In this document: piece by piece, positions 13,756 to 21,737 of the stretch | Position numbering within the stretch: the first letter of the stretch is position 1 | Layout of the letters: every line of letters starts with the position of its first letter | Virus record (IMG/VR): IMGVR_UViG_3300013132_000206 | Location: 1-27,630 of that record | Reading direction: 5' to 3' (one strand) | Length of the DNA stretch: 27,630 nt | Origin: a virus | Notes under the pieces: model-generated | What the model was told of the DNA's origin: nothing | Seen by the model: the letters and a program-made list of their open reading frames with translations, nothing else | Databases searched by the model: none | Translations under genes and position numbers: made by a program

Positions 13756-14198
13756 TACTTGATTCCGAGTTCTTCTTCTGTGATAATCTTGAACTCAATC
13801 ATGTGATCTTTACAAAATTCTTCTGCAGCCTTCCACTTTGCTTGATTAGTTGCATAAGTGTAGACTTCGTTGACATATGCTTTCGTCGTTCTTGACTTTG
13901 GTTTTGGTGGTTGGGTTTGTTTCTTTGGTTTAATTTCTATGATATATTTTTTAATTTGCCCAGTACTTTCCTTGACTTTGATAATGAAGTCTGGGAAATA
14001 AGTTCTAACTCTTTTTCTTACGGGATCGTAATACTTGATTTTGATTTCTTCAGATCCCCATGCTATAATATTCTCATTCAAATCACACCAGCGACAAAAT
14101 ACTCTCTCCCAACTGCTCCTACAAATGATATTGTTGGGATCACCTTGGTACTTATTGGGATAGGATGGTTGATAGCGACTCTTAATACTTTCTGCCAT
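13755..14198 (-). CDS. 4: Head completion protein gp4 (nuclease fold)
   Basis: T4 gp4 (also called gp50/4) is needed to finish DNA-filled heads before tail joining. The 147-residue protein shows the family signature YQPSYPNKYQGDPNNIICRSSWERVFCRWCDLN at residues ~9-41, EEIKIKYYDP, and a PD-(D/E)XK-type pair: YFPDFIIKV (D at ~70) and YIIEIKPKKQ (E-x-K, ~84-93). In the nuclease superfamily these are catalytic, so the protein may trim DNA at the portal; that is inferred. First gene of the minus-strand operon, divergent from 14237. Confidence 0.9.
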   Translation of the reverse strand: MAESIKSRYQPSYPNKYQGDPNNIICRSSWERVFCRWCDLNENIIAWGSEEIKIKYYDPVRKRVRTYFPDFIIKVKESTGQIKKYIIEIKPKKQTQPPKPKSRTTKAYVNEVYTYATNQAKWKAAEEFCKDHMIEFKIITEEELGIK

Positions 14199-14226
14199 TC
14201 CCCATATACATAATATATAAGTAAAT

Positions 14227-14234
14227 CTATTTAG
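14227..14234 (-). promoter_or_regulatory. Late-type box between divergent gp4 and gp54-like genes
   Basis: CTATTTAG here is CTAAATAG on the minus strand, 28 bases before the gp4 ATG. The 38-base divergent gap also contains AT-rich ATATATAAGTAAAT, which might serve the plus-strand gene, but no clear plus-strand box is seen. Confidence 0.45.
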
Positions 14235-14236
14235 TA

Positions 14237-14965
14237 ATGCCTCACAGAGCCATTTCGCAGGTAAAAAAAACTATTTTAAAACCTGCGTTAACTCATCTTT
14301 TTCTGGTGCAATTTGATATGCCACCAGTAAATATTAAAAAACCAGATGGGGGATTGTTAAAATGGATGTTAAATAAGACAAATTTACCAATAGATCCAAG
14401 ATCTGCTGAGATGAAAGATAAACTTCTTTTACTCTGTTCTGAAGCTAATCTTCCTGGATCTACGTTACTAACTCATGAAATTAATAACGATTACACTGGA
14501 CAAACTGAAAGACATGCGTATCGCAGATCATATGATGATCGAATAGACTTTACTTTTTATGTTGATAGCGATTATCAAATATTGCAATTTTTTTATAATT
14601 GGATTACTTTTATTGGCAATGATCAAATAGGAAAAATCAAAAATGAAAATTACATCAGTCGAGTAAGATTTCCAAAAGATTACTATACACAATCACTGGA
14701 AGTTGTAAAGTTTGAAAAAAATACTGGATTGCTAGATTATGCGGGATCATCTCCTGCAACTCCTACTGGAAAGTATAAACCGCAAGTTGAACCACAAAAA
14801 AATGTTTTATCGCATAAATTTGTAAACGCATATCCAATCAATATAAACTCTATTCCAGTTTCATACGATCAACCTTCTCTCTTAAAATGTACTATTTCTT
14901 TTACATATTCTAGATATTATGTTCAAACAGAATTAGCATCCAAGTATCCTTCTAAACTGACCTAA
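14237..14965 (+). CDS. 54: gp54-like baseplate tail-tube initiator
   Basis: In T4, gp54 and the tube protein gp19 share a fold; gp54 nucleates tube assembly on gp48. The 242-residue protein has LCSEANLPGSTLLTHEINND, the bridge RIDFTFYVDSDYQILQFFYNWITFI and the end YPININSIPVSYDQPSLLKCTISFTYSRYYV, which follow the T4 gp54 order (M-P-x-x-x-L-S-Y-E then I-S-F-R-M-D...W, then C-I-P-I-S-V-S...S-Y...F-T-Y-R). The N-terminus has the DMPPV/LFLVQF strand of tube proteins. Could instead be another gp19-fold hub protein. Confidence 0.65.
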   Translation: MPHRAISQVKKTILKPALTHLFLVQFDMPPVNIKKPDGGLLKWMLNKTNLPIDPRSAEMKDKLLLLCSEANLPGSTLLTHEINNDYTGQTERHAYRRSYDDRIDFTFYVDSDYQILQFFYNWITFIGNDQIGKIKNENYISRVRFPKDYYTQSLEVVKFEKNTGLLDYAGSSPATPTGKYKPQVEPQKNVLSHKFVNAYPININSIPVSYDQPSLLKCTISFTYSRYYVQTELASKYPSKLT

Positions 14966-14971
14966 TAAATA
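14963..14971 (+). promoter_or_regulatory. Late-type box (AATAAATA) before gp26
   Basis: TAATAAATA spans the gp54-like stop codon and ends 22 bases before the gp26 ATG, the same spacing as other boxes in the window. Confidence 0.45.
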
Positions 14972-14993
14972 CTCACATATATCATAATACATC

Positions 14994-15713
14994 ATGCCGT
15001 TACCAAAGATTTCTACGCCAACGTATGAGTTGGAATTGCCTTCAACTGGAGAAACGATTCAATATAGACCATTTTTAGTTCGTGAAGAAAAGCTTCTTGT
15101 TCTTGCATTGGAATCTGAGAACATGAGGGAGATTACAACTGCAATCAAATCAGTTATCAAAAACTGTATTCTTTCAAAAGGAATCAAGATTGAAAGTCTG
15201 CCAACGTTTGATATCGAATATCTTTTCCTTAATATTCGTGGCAAGTCTGTTGGGGAAGAGATTGAAGTTAATGTAATTTGCCCCGATGATGAAGATATCA
15301 CAGTTCCTGTAACGATTTCTGTAGACGATATTAAAGTTGTAAAGAATAAAAATCATTCCAATCGAATCAAAGTAGATGATTTAATCATGATGGAGATGAA
15401 GTACCCATCATTGGATCAGTTTATTAAAAATAACTTTGATTTTTCTGGTGCAAATCTGATGGATCAATCTTTTGATCTCGTTGCATCATGTATTGATAAG
15501 ATTTATCAGGGCGATGAAGTTTGGACTTCGGCTGATGTGACTAAGAAAGATCTTTTAGATTTCCTTGATCAATTCAATGCAGCACAGTTCCAACAGATTG
15601 AGACATTCTTTGAAACAATGCCCAAATTGTCACATACGGTTAAAGTTAAGAATCCAAGCAGTGGTGTCGAGAGCGAAGTTGTTCTGGAGGGTTTGTCCAA
15701 TTTTTTCGCATAG
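14994..15713 (+). CDS. 26: Baseplate hub protein gp26
   Basis: T4 gp26 is needed for baseplate hub assembly. Clear family signature at the start: PLPKISTPTYELELPSTGETIQYRPFLVREEKLLVLALES (residues 2-41), then ITTAIKSVIKNCI and FDIEYLFLNIRGKSVGEEIEV (~72-92). The rest has a beta-like middle and a helical end (LLDFLDQFNAAQFQQIETFFETMP). Length 239 is close to T4's 208. Followed 11 bases later by a 54-residue gene, as expected for hub assembly genes. Confidence 0.92.
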   Translation: MPLPKISTPTYELELPSTGETIQYRPFLVREEKLLVLALESENMREITTAIKSVIKNCILSKGIKIESLPTFDIEYLFLNIRGKSVGEEIEVNVICPDDEDITVPVTISVDDIKVVKNKNHSNRIKVDDLIMMEMKYPSLDQFIKNNFDFSGANLMDQSFDLVASCIDKIYQGDEVWTSADVTKKDLLDFLDQFNAAQFQQIETFFETMPKLSHTVKVKNPSSGVESEVVLEGLSNFFA

Positions 15714-15724
15714 GCCTGGTCCAC

Positions 15725-15889
15725 ATGGATCTGGAATCCTATTACAAACTTAATTTTTCTTTGATTCAGTACCATAAATATTCATTAACTGAGATAGAAA
15801 ACATGATGCCCTGGGAAAGGGATATCTATGTTGCCTTACTACAACAACACTTAGACGAAGAAAGAGTTAAGCAGCAACAAAATGCGTGA
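15725..15889 (+). CDS. Small hub-assembly protein, gp51-like candidate, 54 aa
   Basis: ORF from ATG 15725 to TGA 15889, overlapping the next gene by 8 bases. The protein MDLESYYKLNFSLIQYHKYS then EIENMMPWERDIYVALLQQH is a helical, acidic small protein whose P-W-E-R-D-x-Y segment is common in short proteins that follow gp26 in T4-like phages, often named gp51 or tail assembly chaperone. T4 gp51 is much longer (249), so the name is uncertain. Confidence 0.68.
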   Translation: MDLESYYKLNFSLIQYHKYSLTEIENMMPWERDIYVALLQQHLDEERVKQQQNA

Positions 15890-17717
15890 CCAATTAGTTA
15901 AAGAAGCTATTGACGCTAGAATTCTAAGACTAATTGGTCTTGAGGAAACTTTTGATCTTGACTATGAGACATATCTTGTATTATTAAAAGAAGCGCAAGT
16001 TAAGGGAAAAAATACTTTACCAGCAGAAGAACAAGCAATTCTTGCAAACGAAAGAAAGAGAGTAAGAGGAAAGGTTGGTCGTTTTATACCAAAGGCAAAA
16101 ACAATCAACGTCAATAATATAACGTCCGTTGGAAGAGTAGGACAGAAACTTTTGCCTGCTGCAAAAGGTGTTGGTTCTGCTCCTATTGTAAAATCATTAG
16201 CGAGTATTGGTGCGATTGTCGAATCAATCTCGGAAAATCTAAGTGATCAAAGTAAAGATGATAAAAAAGAAGCAGAAGAAAATAGAAAAGATGAGGAAAA
16301 TAAGAGAAGATCAAAGAAAGAAGAATCATTAGAATCAAGTTCAAAAAAACTTGTAGCTGCTGCTAAAAAGTTGTTTGCACCTGTAAGAGGAATACTTGAT
16401 TCAATCTACAATTACTTATTCTATACTTTCCTTGGTAGAGGAATTAATGATGCATTGAATTGGTTAGCAGACCCCGCAAATAAAAATAAAGTTGCGGCGT
16501 TAGGTCAGTTTATTAATGATTTTTGGCCTTCTTTACTTGTTACCGCAGGATTATTTTTGACTCCTCTTGGTGGATTTATAAGAACTATTCTTTTTGAAAT
16601 TACAAAACTTGGACTTAGATTCCCATTAGTTGCAGCAGCTGCTTTGGGTGTTACTGCAGCTGGAGTTCTTAAAGGTAAAGCAGAAGAATCAAAAGAAAAA
16701 CAACTTAAAGAGTCTGGATATCTTGAAAAAGAAGCAAAAAGAACTGGAAAAAAACCAGAAGAAATAAAAAAAGAATTAAAAGACATTGAACAAAAGTCAG
16801 AATTTTTTAGAGGATTTAGTAATATTAACCAAATTGCATCTGGTGGACTTATTGATCAAAACACTGGTCTTAAAATTTCTGGAGCTGGAGCAGATACTCA
16901 ACTGACAGCGTTACAACCAGGCGAAGTTGTAATGAACCGTGCTGCTGTAAGAGCTGTTGGTGCTAATAATTTGCTTGGATTAAATCAAATGTTTGGTGGG
17001 CCCAATGCAAATAAGCCAAAGTTCACCAATAATATTCAATTTGCTCAGAATGGTGGTATGGTTGGCCAATTTATGAATTGGTGGAACAAAGGTAGAAATA
17101 TGAGAGTTCCAAATGAGAATACTGCAAAATTTGGTGGACTGAGACAGTATCTCCGAAAGATTCCTGATCCAACCACTTTATTTGGAGATGATGCATTACA
17201 AATAACAAGAGGTAATAAAGCATTTCAATCTGGAGCCACTGGATATCGTGGATGGAATCCATTCAAGGCATTCACACCAGAAATGGTAAGGACTGGACCA
17301 ACACCAGCAATTAGACAAGCGATAGAAAGACCTTTAAGAGCCGCTGCTCCGGTTTTAAGAGGTGCTATGCCAATTGCAAATTCGGCAATGTCATTACAAT
17401 TAGGTATGCAACTTCATAATATGATGCAGCAAAGAAATACCACCGTAAGAATGCAGCAATATGGATATGGAACTGTTGAAGATATGATGGTTGCTCCTGA
17501 ACGTTACGCAAAATTAAATCGTTCGACACCACCCACTCCTTCATTATCACCAGTGCCAAGAAAGAAAGTAAATATGATCACTCTTCCACCATCAATAGAA
17601 CAAGTACCTTCTACCACTCCTCAAAGAACAGGAGGATCTGAAGTCCCCTCATTCTCTGCAGTTGCTCCTGGCAATAGACGAATGGAAAATGCTCAAATCT
17701 ACGGAATAGTACCATAA
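15882..17717 (+). CDS. Large tail protein, tape-measure/hub type, 611 aa
   Basis: Similar in length to T4 gp29 (590), the hub protein that doubles as tape measure. Parts: helical N-terminus; charged coiled-coil-like stretch (residues ~119-155, Lys/Glu/Ser rich); the motif DSIYNYLFYTFLG at ~172-184; hydrophobic segments at ~207-240 and ~247-263 (FPLVAAAALGVTAAGVL), as in tape measures that enter the host membrane; a Gly-rich part with ALQPGEVVMNRAAVRAVG, a pattern typical of tape-measure C-termini; and a Pro-rich end. Position after gp26 and before the hydrolase supports it. Not proven to be gp29. Confidence 0.7.
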   Translation: MRDQLVKEAIDARILRLIGLEETFDLDYETYLVLLKEAQVKGKNTLPAEEQAILANERKRVRGKVGRFIPKAKTINVNNITSVGRVGQKLLPAAKGVGSAPIVKSLASIGAIVESISENLSDQSKDDKKEAEENRKDEENKRRSKKEESLESSSKKLVAAAKKLFAPVRGILDSIYNYLFYTFLGRGINDALNWLADPANKNKVAALGQFINDFWPSLLVTAGLFLTPLGGFIRTILFEITKLGLRFPLVAAAALGVTAAGVLKGKAEESKEKQLKESGYLEKEAKRTGKKPEEIKKELKDIEQKSEFFRGFSNINQIASGGLIDQNTGLKISGAGADTQLTALQPGEVVMNRAAVRAVGANNLLGLNQMFGGPNANKPKFTNNIQFAQNGGMVGQFMNWWNKGRNMRVPNENTAKFGGLRQYLRKIPDPTTLFGDDALQITRGNKAFQSGATGYRGWNPFKAFTPEMVRTGPTPAIRQAIERPLRAAAPVLRGAMPIANSAMSLQLGMQLHNMMQQRNTTVRMQQYGYGTVEDMMVAPERYAKLNRSTPPTPSLSPVPRKKVNMITLPPSIEQVPSTTPQRTGGSEVPSFSAVAPGNRRMENAQIYGIVP

Positions 17718-17721
17718 AATC

Positions 17722-20187
17722 ATGGCAATCAATCCACAAAAATTATTACCACCAGCAAAACTTTCCGCAGGCGAAAGAATGGCTGCTGCTTATGATAAAA
17801 AGATTGATGATATTCTAAATTTAAAAATCAAAAAGAAATTAATTAACGTCGATAAAGTTGTTAATACTACTAAAAAGGTAAAGGAAAAAACAAGAAAGCA
17901 AAAGAAAACCAGAAAAGAAAACGAAGAGAGAGAAAAAAAAGAAGGTAGATTGGAACAAAAGCAACCACAAGAAGCATCTAAATTAAATCTTCCTGGTCTA
18001 CCAAAAACTGGGTTTCTTGATACAATTCAAAATTTTCTTGGATATACATTTTTAGGTTATATTCTTTCAAATTATTCAAAGAATTTGCCTGCATTACAGG
18101 GAATTGCAAATATAATTCCTGCAGCAATGAATACTTTTAGTAATATTTTGATAGGGACTGTTAACTTCGCCGCAGGTATGATCGAAGGTGGATATAAATT
18201 TAAAAATGATCTTCGTCAAAAAGTAGAAGAACTTGGCGGTAAAGACGCTCAAAAAACATTTGATGATTTTACAAATGGTTTTAAAGACATGATCAATTCG
18301 ATCATGACTCTTGGACTATACAAACCAGATAAAGAAAAACCACCAATTCCACAGAAAAGTGCTGGCGGGTATGTTAAAAAAATGGCTCCTGGTGGTAATG
18401 TTACTAGAGAGAGTAGACCTGTTGGCGGGTCAGTTACCAGAAAAATACAAAAAGTAGAAACTAAAAAAACTCCAATCGTTTATCGCCAAATTAGTGATCC
18501 TGGAAGGGATATTGGCGGAAGAGATAACATTGAAAAGATTTTTCCATCTTCTCCAGATCCAAAATCACCTGGACCATTACAAACGCTATTATTCACTTCA
18601 AAAACTTTAGGGCAAGTTCCTCTTATTGGACCATTGATGGGTGCCGCAGTTGACATTGCGATGGGTCAAAGGCCAGATAAGAGAGTCTATCAGTCTTTTG
18701 GAGAGTCTTTAGCATCTTTAATGGGCCCAGGTATAGAATCTCAGTCAACTGGATCGGTAAACAATCTTATAACTGCTATCGCAACAATGGCAACGGGCGG
18801 CACAGTTACTAGAGAAATTGCCAAACGGATGACAGGTTTTGAAGAAGTCGCATCTTCTTTAGCAAGTTTATTTGAGTATAGTATTGAAAGTAGACTTGAT
18901 AAAATATTTTCTGAAATTTTAAGAACAAAACCTGTTGAAAAAGAACTTCCTCCAGGAGCGGGTGCTGTAAAAGTAGATAGTAGCAGTCCAGATTTTTGGT
19001 TGCTTGCTGTGGGAGCATTATTAGAAAATTCAGATCCACAAGGGGCTGCAGATGTTGCTCAAGCTATCTACAATAGAGTTGCTTCTCCTTCATGGCCCAA
19101 CAGTATCCGAGCAGTCATTATGGAAGGAAATGGAGGACAGTTTCAACCAGTACGTGACTATGGCACAATTGATGCTTGGAATTCAATTAAAGATAAAGAA
19201 TCTGCGGTTGATTTTATAAAAAGATATGGAAGAGGAAGAAATCAAAGTCAGTTAGAACAGGTAGCAGCAGCTTTACTTGATCCGAATCGTCAAAGATCTG
19301 CTGCGACTTTTGTTGGTCCAAGAGATAGTTTTAGAGCAGTTGCCTTTGAGGATGCAAACAATCATCTTGCAGATGATACGGAACAAAGAAGGCATGGTCA
19401 TGTTTTTGGATTTGAACCAAGAGGAGCTCAGATTGCAGCATTCCGTGCAGGAAAATTAAAACCTGCCGAGGTATCGCCATCAACTACAGGAACAGTAACT
19501 TCTTTATCTACGCCACTCACTGGCGAAAATGGAAGACTAAAACCATCACAATTAACTAGAGTTGGAACTTTATATGGCACAGTTGATTATCAAGACTGGT
19601 ATGGTAACGGAGCATACTTGAAGCATGATGCAGCAAAAGCTTTCCTTGAAGCAAAAGCACAGGCACAAAAAGAAGGAATTCAAATTCTTATTACGAGTGC
19701 ATATCGAAGTCTTGAACACCAGAAAGCACTTCAAGGAATTTATTCTGTTGTTGCACCACCAGGAACATCTAGGCATGGTGAAGGAACAGCATTAGATATT
19801 CAAACAGGAACTGCTGGTTATGATTGGTTTGTTAAAAATGGACCATCTTTTGGGTGGCATTATATGGCAATACCAAATGATCCAGTACACTTTGAATATC
19901 TTGGTAGGCCAACATTACAAACAAAAACTAAAAAATTAGGTGCAAGTGCATCAGGATCAATGGCGCCGCCGTCGGCAGAAGTTGCATCATCAAGACCAAA
20001 AATTATGGATGCTGCACAACAACTTGCTATGATGCCTTCATATGCTGAAGGTGGCGGGGATACGATCTTTTTAAAAGATCGTATTATATTAAAAGAAGTT
20101 CAAGGGCCTGAGACACCTCCACCAGCCTCCGTATCAAACATTGATTTTCCTGGAGTAAATAGTACAACACCATCGTTTATCGGATGA
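17722..20187 (+). CDS. Tail protein with SleB-like and VanY-like peptidoglycan hydrolase domains
   Basis: An 821-residue virion protein likely to open the cell wall during DNA injection. N-terminal ~100 residues are a Lys/Glu coiled coil; DTIQNFLGYTFLG at ~99-111 repeats a motif of the preceding protein; Gly-rich GGNVTR repeats follow. Residues ~420-576 resemble cell-wall hydrolase SleB/Hydrolase_2 (LLAVGALLENSDPQGAADVA, IYNRV, then FGFEPRG). Residues ~612-730 resemble VanY D-Ala-D-Ala carboxypeptidase: SAYRS, PPGTSRHGEGTALDI (zinc His/Asp), GWHYM, PVHFEYLG. Overlaps the hub gene by ATGA. Two hydrolase activities in one tail protein is unusual; activity is inferred. Confidence 0.85.
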   Translation: MAINPQKLLPPAKLSAGERMAAAYDKKIDDILNLKIKKKLINVDKVVNTTKKVKEKTRKQKKTRKENEEREKKEGRLEQKQPQEASKLNLPGLPKTGFLDTIQNFLGYTFLGYILSNYSKNLPALQGIANIIPAAMNTFSNILIGTVNFAAGMIEGGYKFKNDLRQKVEELGGKDAQKTFDDFTNGFKDMINSIMTLGLYKPDKEKPPIPQKSAGGYVKKMAPGGNVTRESRPVGGSVTRKIQKVETKKTPIVYRQISDPGRDIGGRDNIEKIFPSSPDPKSPGPLQTLLFTSKTLGQVPLIGPLMGAAVDIAMGQRPDKRVYQSFGESLASLMGPGIESQSTGSVNNLITAIATMATGGTVTREIAKRMTGFEEVASSLASLFEYSIESRLDKIFSEILRTKPVEKELPPGAGAVKVDSSSPDFWLLAVGALLENSDPQGAADVAQAIYNRVASPSWPNSIRAVIMEGNGGQFQPVRDYGTIDAWNSIKDKESAVDFIKRYGRGRNQSQLEQVAAALLDPNRQRSAATFVGPRDSFRAVAFEDANNHLADDTEQRRHGHVFGFEPRGAQIAAFRAGKLKPAEVSPSTTGTVTSLSTPLTGENGRLKPSQLTRVGTLYGTVDYQDWYGNGAYLKHDAAKAFLEAKAQAQKEGIQILITSAYRSLEHQKALQGIYSVVAPPGTSRHGEGTALDIQTGTAGYDWFVKNGPSFGWHYMAIPNDPVHFEYLGRPTLQTKTKKLGASASGSMAPPSAEVASSRPKIMDAAQQLAMMPSYAEGGGDTIFLKDRIILKEVQGPETPPPASVSNIDFPGVNSTTPSFIG

Positions 20188-21512
20188 CATATCAAACTCC
20201 CAATATTGCCGCAAAAGAATACGATATATCCAAGTTTGAAATTATTTCAAATCAAGGAAAGAAACTTGATGTTTCTTTAGGGTGCGTACAACTTCAATAT
20301 TATGAAAGCATTCTGGATAATACAATTCGGGTAAGTACTATATTAGTTGATGCTGGAGGAAGATTCGAGGGAGAGAGTGCCTCTGTCTTAGAAATGGGAG
20401 ATCTCAAATTGACGGGTGGAGAAGAAGTTACTCTTCTAATGGAAGACGGATACGGTCAAAAGTTAGAATTTTCAGGAAACAGTCAACTCAGAATTAAAGC
20501 AATTCGTGATGCCGTTCAAGAGAACGTATTAACATATATGATTGATTTGTGGTCTAAAGAATGTTTGGATAATGAACTTGTAGAAACTAGAGTTACAAGA
20601 AGATATGATGGAAAGATTTCTGACTCTGTTAGTTCTATACTTAGAAATGCACTGAAAACTCCAAAATTTATTGACACCGACGAGACAGAAAATCTTTTTA
20701 GTTTCCTTGGCAGATCAGAAAAACCATTTTACAAATGCGCTTGGTTAGCGAAAAGATCAATTCCTACAGGATCCACTGGAAAAAGTGCTGGATATTTGTT
20801 CTTTGAAACTGCAGATGGATTTAAGTTTAAGTCTATTGATAAATTATTTGACCAAAAATATGAAAATGGCCAAAAATATAAAAGAAAATTAATTTATACT
20901 CGTACTCCAGATCTTCCTGATAATTATGATGCTAAAATATTGAACTATTCTTATGATAGTTCAATTGATGTTGAAAAAGCATTGGTTACTGGTTCTTTAT
21001 TCCGAACAGAATTAAGAGCAACAAATTTTTATGATAATAAACCTAGAAGAAACGAAACATCACACACCAATCAAGAAGATGAAGACAAGATGGGTGGTAA
21101 AGAGCATCCAACGATTGCAAAAGATTTAGACTTACAAAATAAATCTACTCGGGTTGTTGTTCGATATGATAAAAAAGGAGTTTTGCCTCCTGGAAACAAT
21201 TTACAAGAACAATTGCAAAAATCAAAAGATAATGATTATGATATAGATGCGATTATTCGCCAATCGGCAATGAGATATAATCAACTATTCACTCAAAAAA
21301 TGTCAATGACAATTGCTGGAGACTTTGGACTTAGAGCTGGAGATATTGTATATTGCGATTTCCCAGAAATGACAATCAACAGTTTAAAATCTGTTAGCCA
21401 AAGAAAAGGTGGTCTATATATGATAGTAGATTTATCTCATTTGATAACAACAAATAAAACTTTTACCAGACTCAATTTGGTAAGAGAATCTATAGGAAGA
21501 AAACCTTTCTAA
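20184..21512 (+). CDS. 27: gp27-like baseplate hub protein
   Basis: gp27 forms the trimeric hub ring that holds gp5. The 442-residue protein is beta-rich, with an N-terminal YDISKFEIISNQGKKLDVSLGCVQLQYYE, an exposed middle Asp/Asn/Lys segment (DNKPRRNETSHTNQEDEDKMGG) and a C-terminal DFGLRAGDIVYCDFP ... GGLYMIVDLSHLI ... FTRLNLVRES. The last block is the usual end of gp27/gpD hub proteins. Length exceeds T4 gp27 (391). It precedes CP12 and gp5, so the hub order gp27-gp5 is broken only by the small metabolic gene. Confidence 0.7.
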   Translation: MTYQTPNIAAKEYDISKFEIISNQGKKLDVSLGCVQLQYYESILDNTIRVSTILVDAGGRFEGESASVLEMGDLKLTGGEEVTLLMEDGYGQKLEFSGNSQLRIKAIRDAVQENVLTYMIDLWSKECLDNELVETRVTRRYDGKISDSVSSILRNALKTPKFIDTDETENLFSFLGRSEKPFYKCAWLAKRSIPTGSTGKSAGYLFFETADGFKFKSIDKLFDQKYENGQKYKRKLIYTRTPDLPDNYDAKILNYSYDSSIDVEKALVTGSLFRTELRATNFYDNKPRRNETSHTNQEDEDKMGGKEHPTIAKDLDLQNKSTRVVVRYDKKGVLPPGNNLQEQLQKSKDNDYDIDAIIRQSAMRYNQLFTQKMSMTIAGDFGLRAGDIVYCDFPEMTINSLKSVSQRKGGLYMIVDLSHLITTNKTFTRLNLVRESIGRKPF

Positions 21513-21521
21513 TTTAAGACC

Positions 21522-21737
21522 ATGAGCAAAACACTTCAACAACATATCAATGATGATCGGGACGAATTAGATAATCCCGTAATTAGTTCACAACGTCGTC
21601 GTCATATTGAAACTGAACTTGATGCATTAGAACAGTATCAGGTTAATCATCCTGACGAGGATCATGATCCAAATTCACTTGAATTATTCTGCGATACTCA
21701 CCCCGATGCTCTCGAATGTAGAGTATATGATGACTGA
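21522..21737 (+). CDS. cp12: CP12-like Calvin-cycle inhibitor
   Basis: CP12 is a small disordered protein that locks GAPDH and phosphoribulokinase in an inactive complex in the dark; phage versions are proposed to slow the Calvin cycle and favour the pentose phosphate pathway. In 71 residues, the C-terminal block NSLELFCDTHPDALECRVYDD (residues 51-71) closely matches the CP12 C-terminal GAPDH-binding loop, with Cys57 and Cys66 spaced by eight residues as in CP12. A middle ELDALEQYQ takes the place of the AWD-x-VEEL core. The N-terminal Cys pair is absent, so only one redox disulfide could form; some cyanobacterial CP12s also lack it. It lies between gp27-like and gp5, with gp5 overlapping its stop. 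Confidence 0.88.
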   Translation: MSKTLQQHINDDRDELDNPVISSQRRRHIETELDALEQYQVNHPDEDHDPNSLELFCDTHPDALECRVYDD

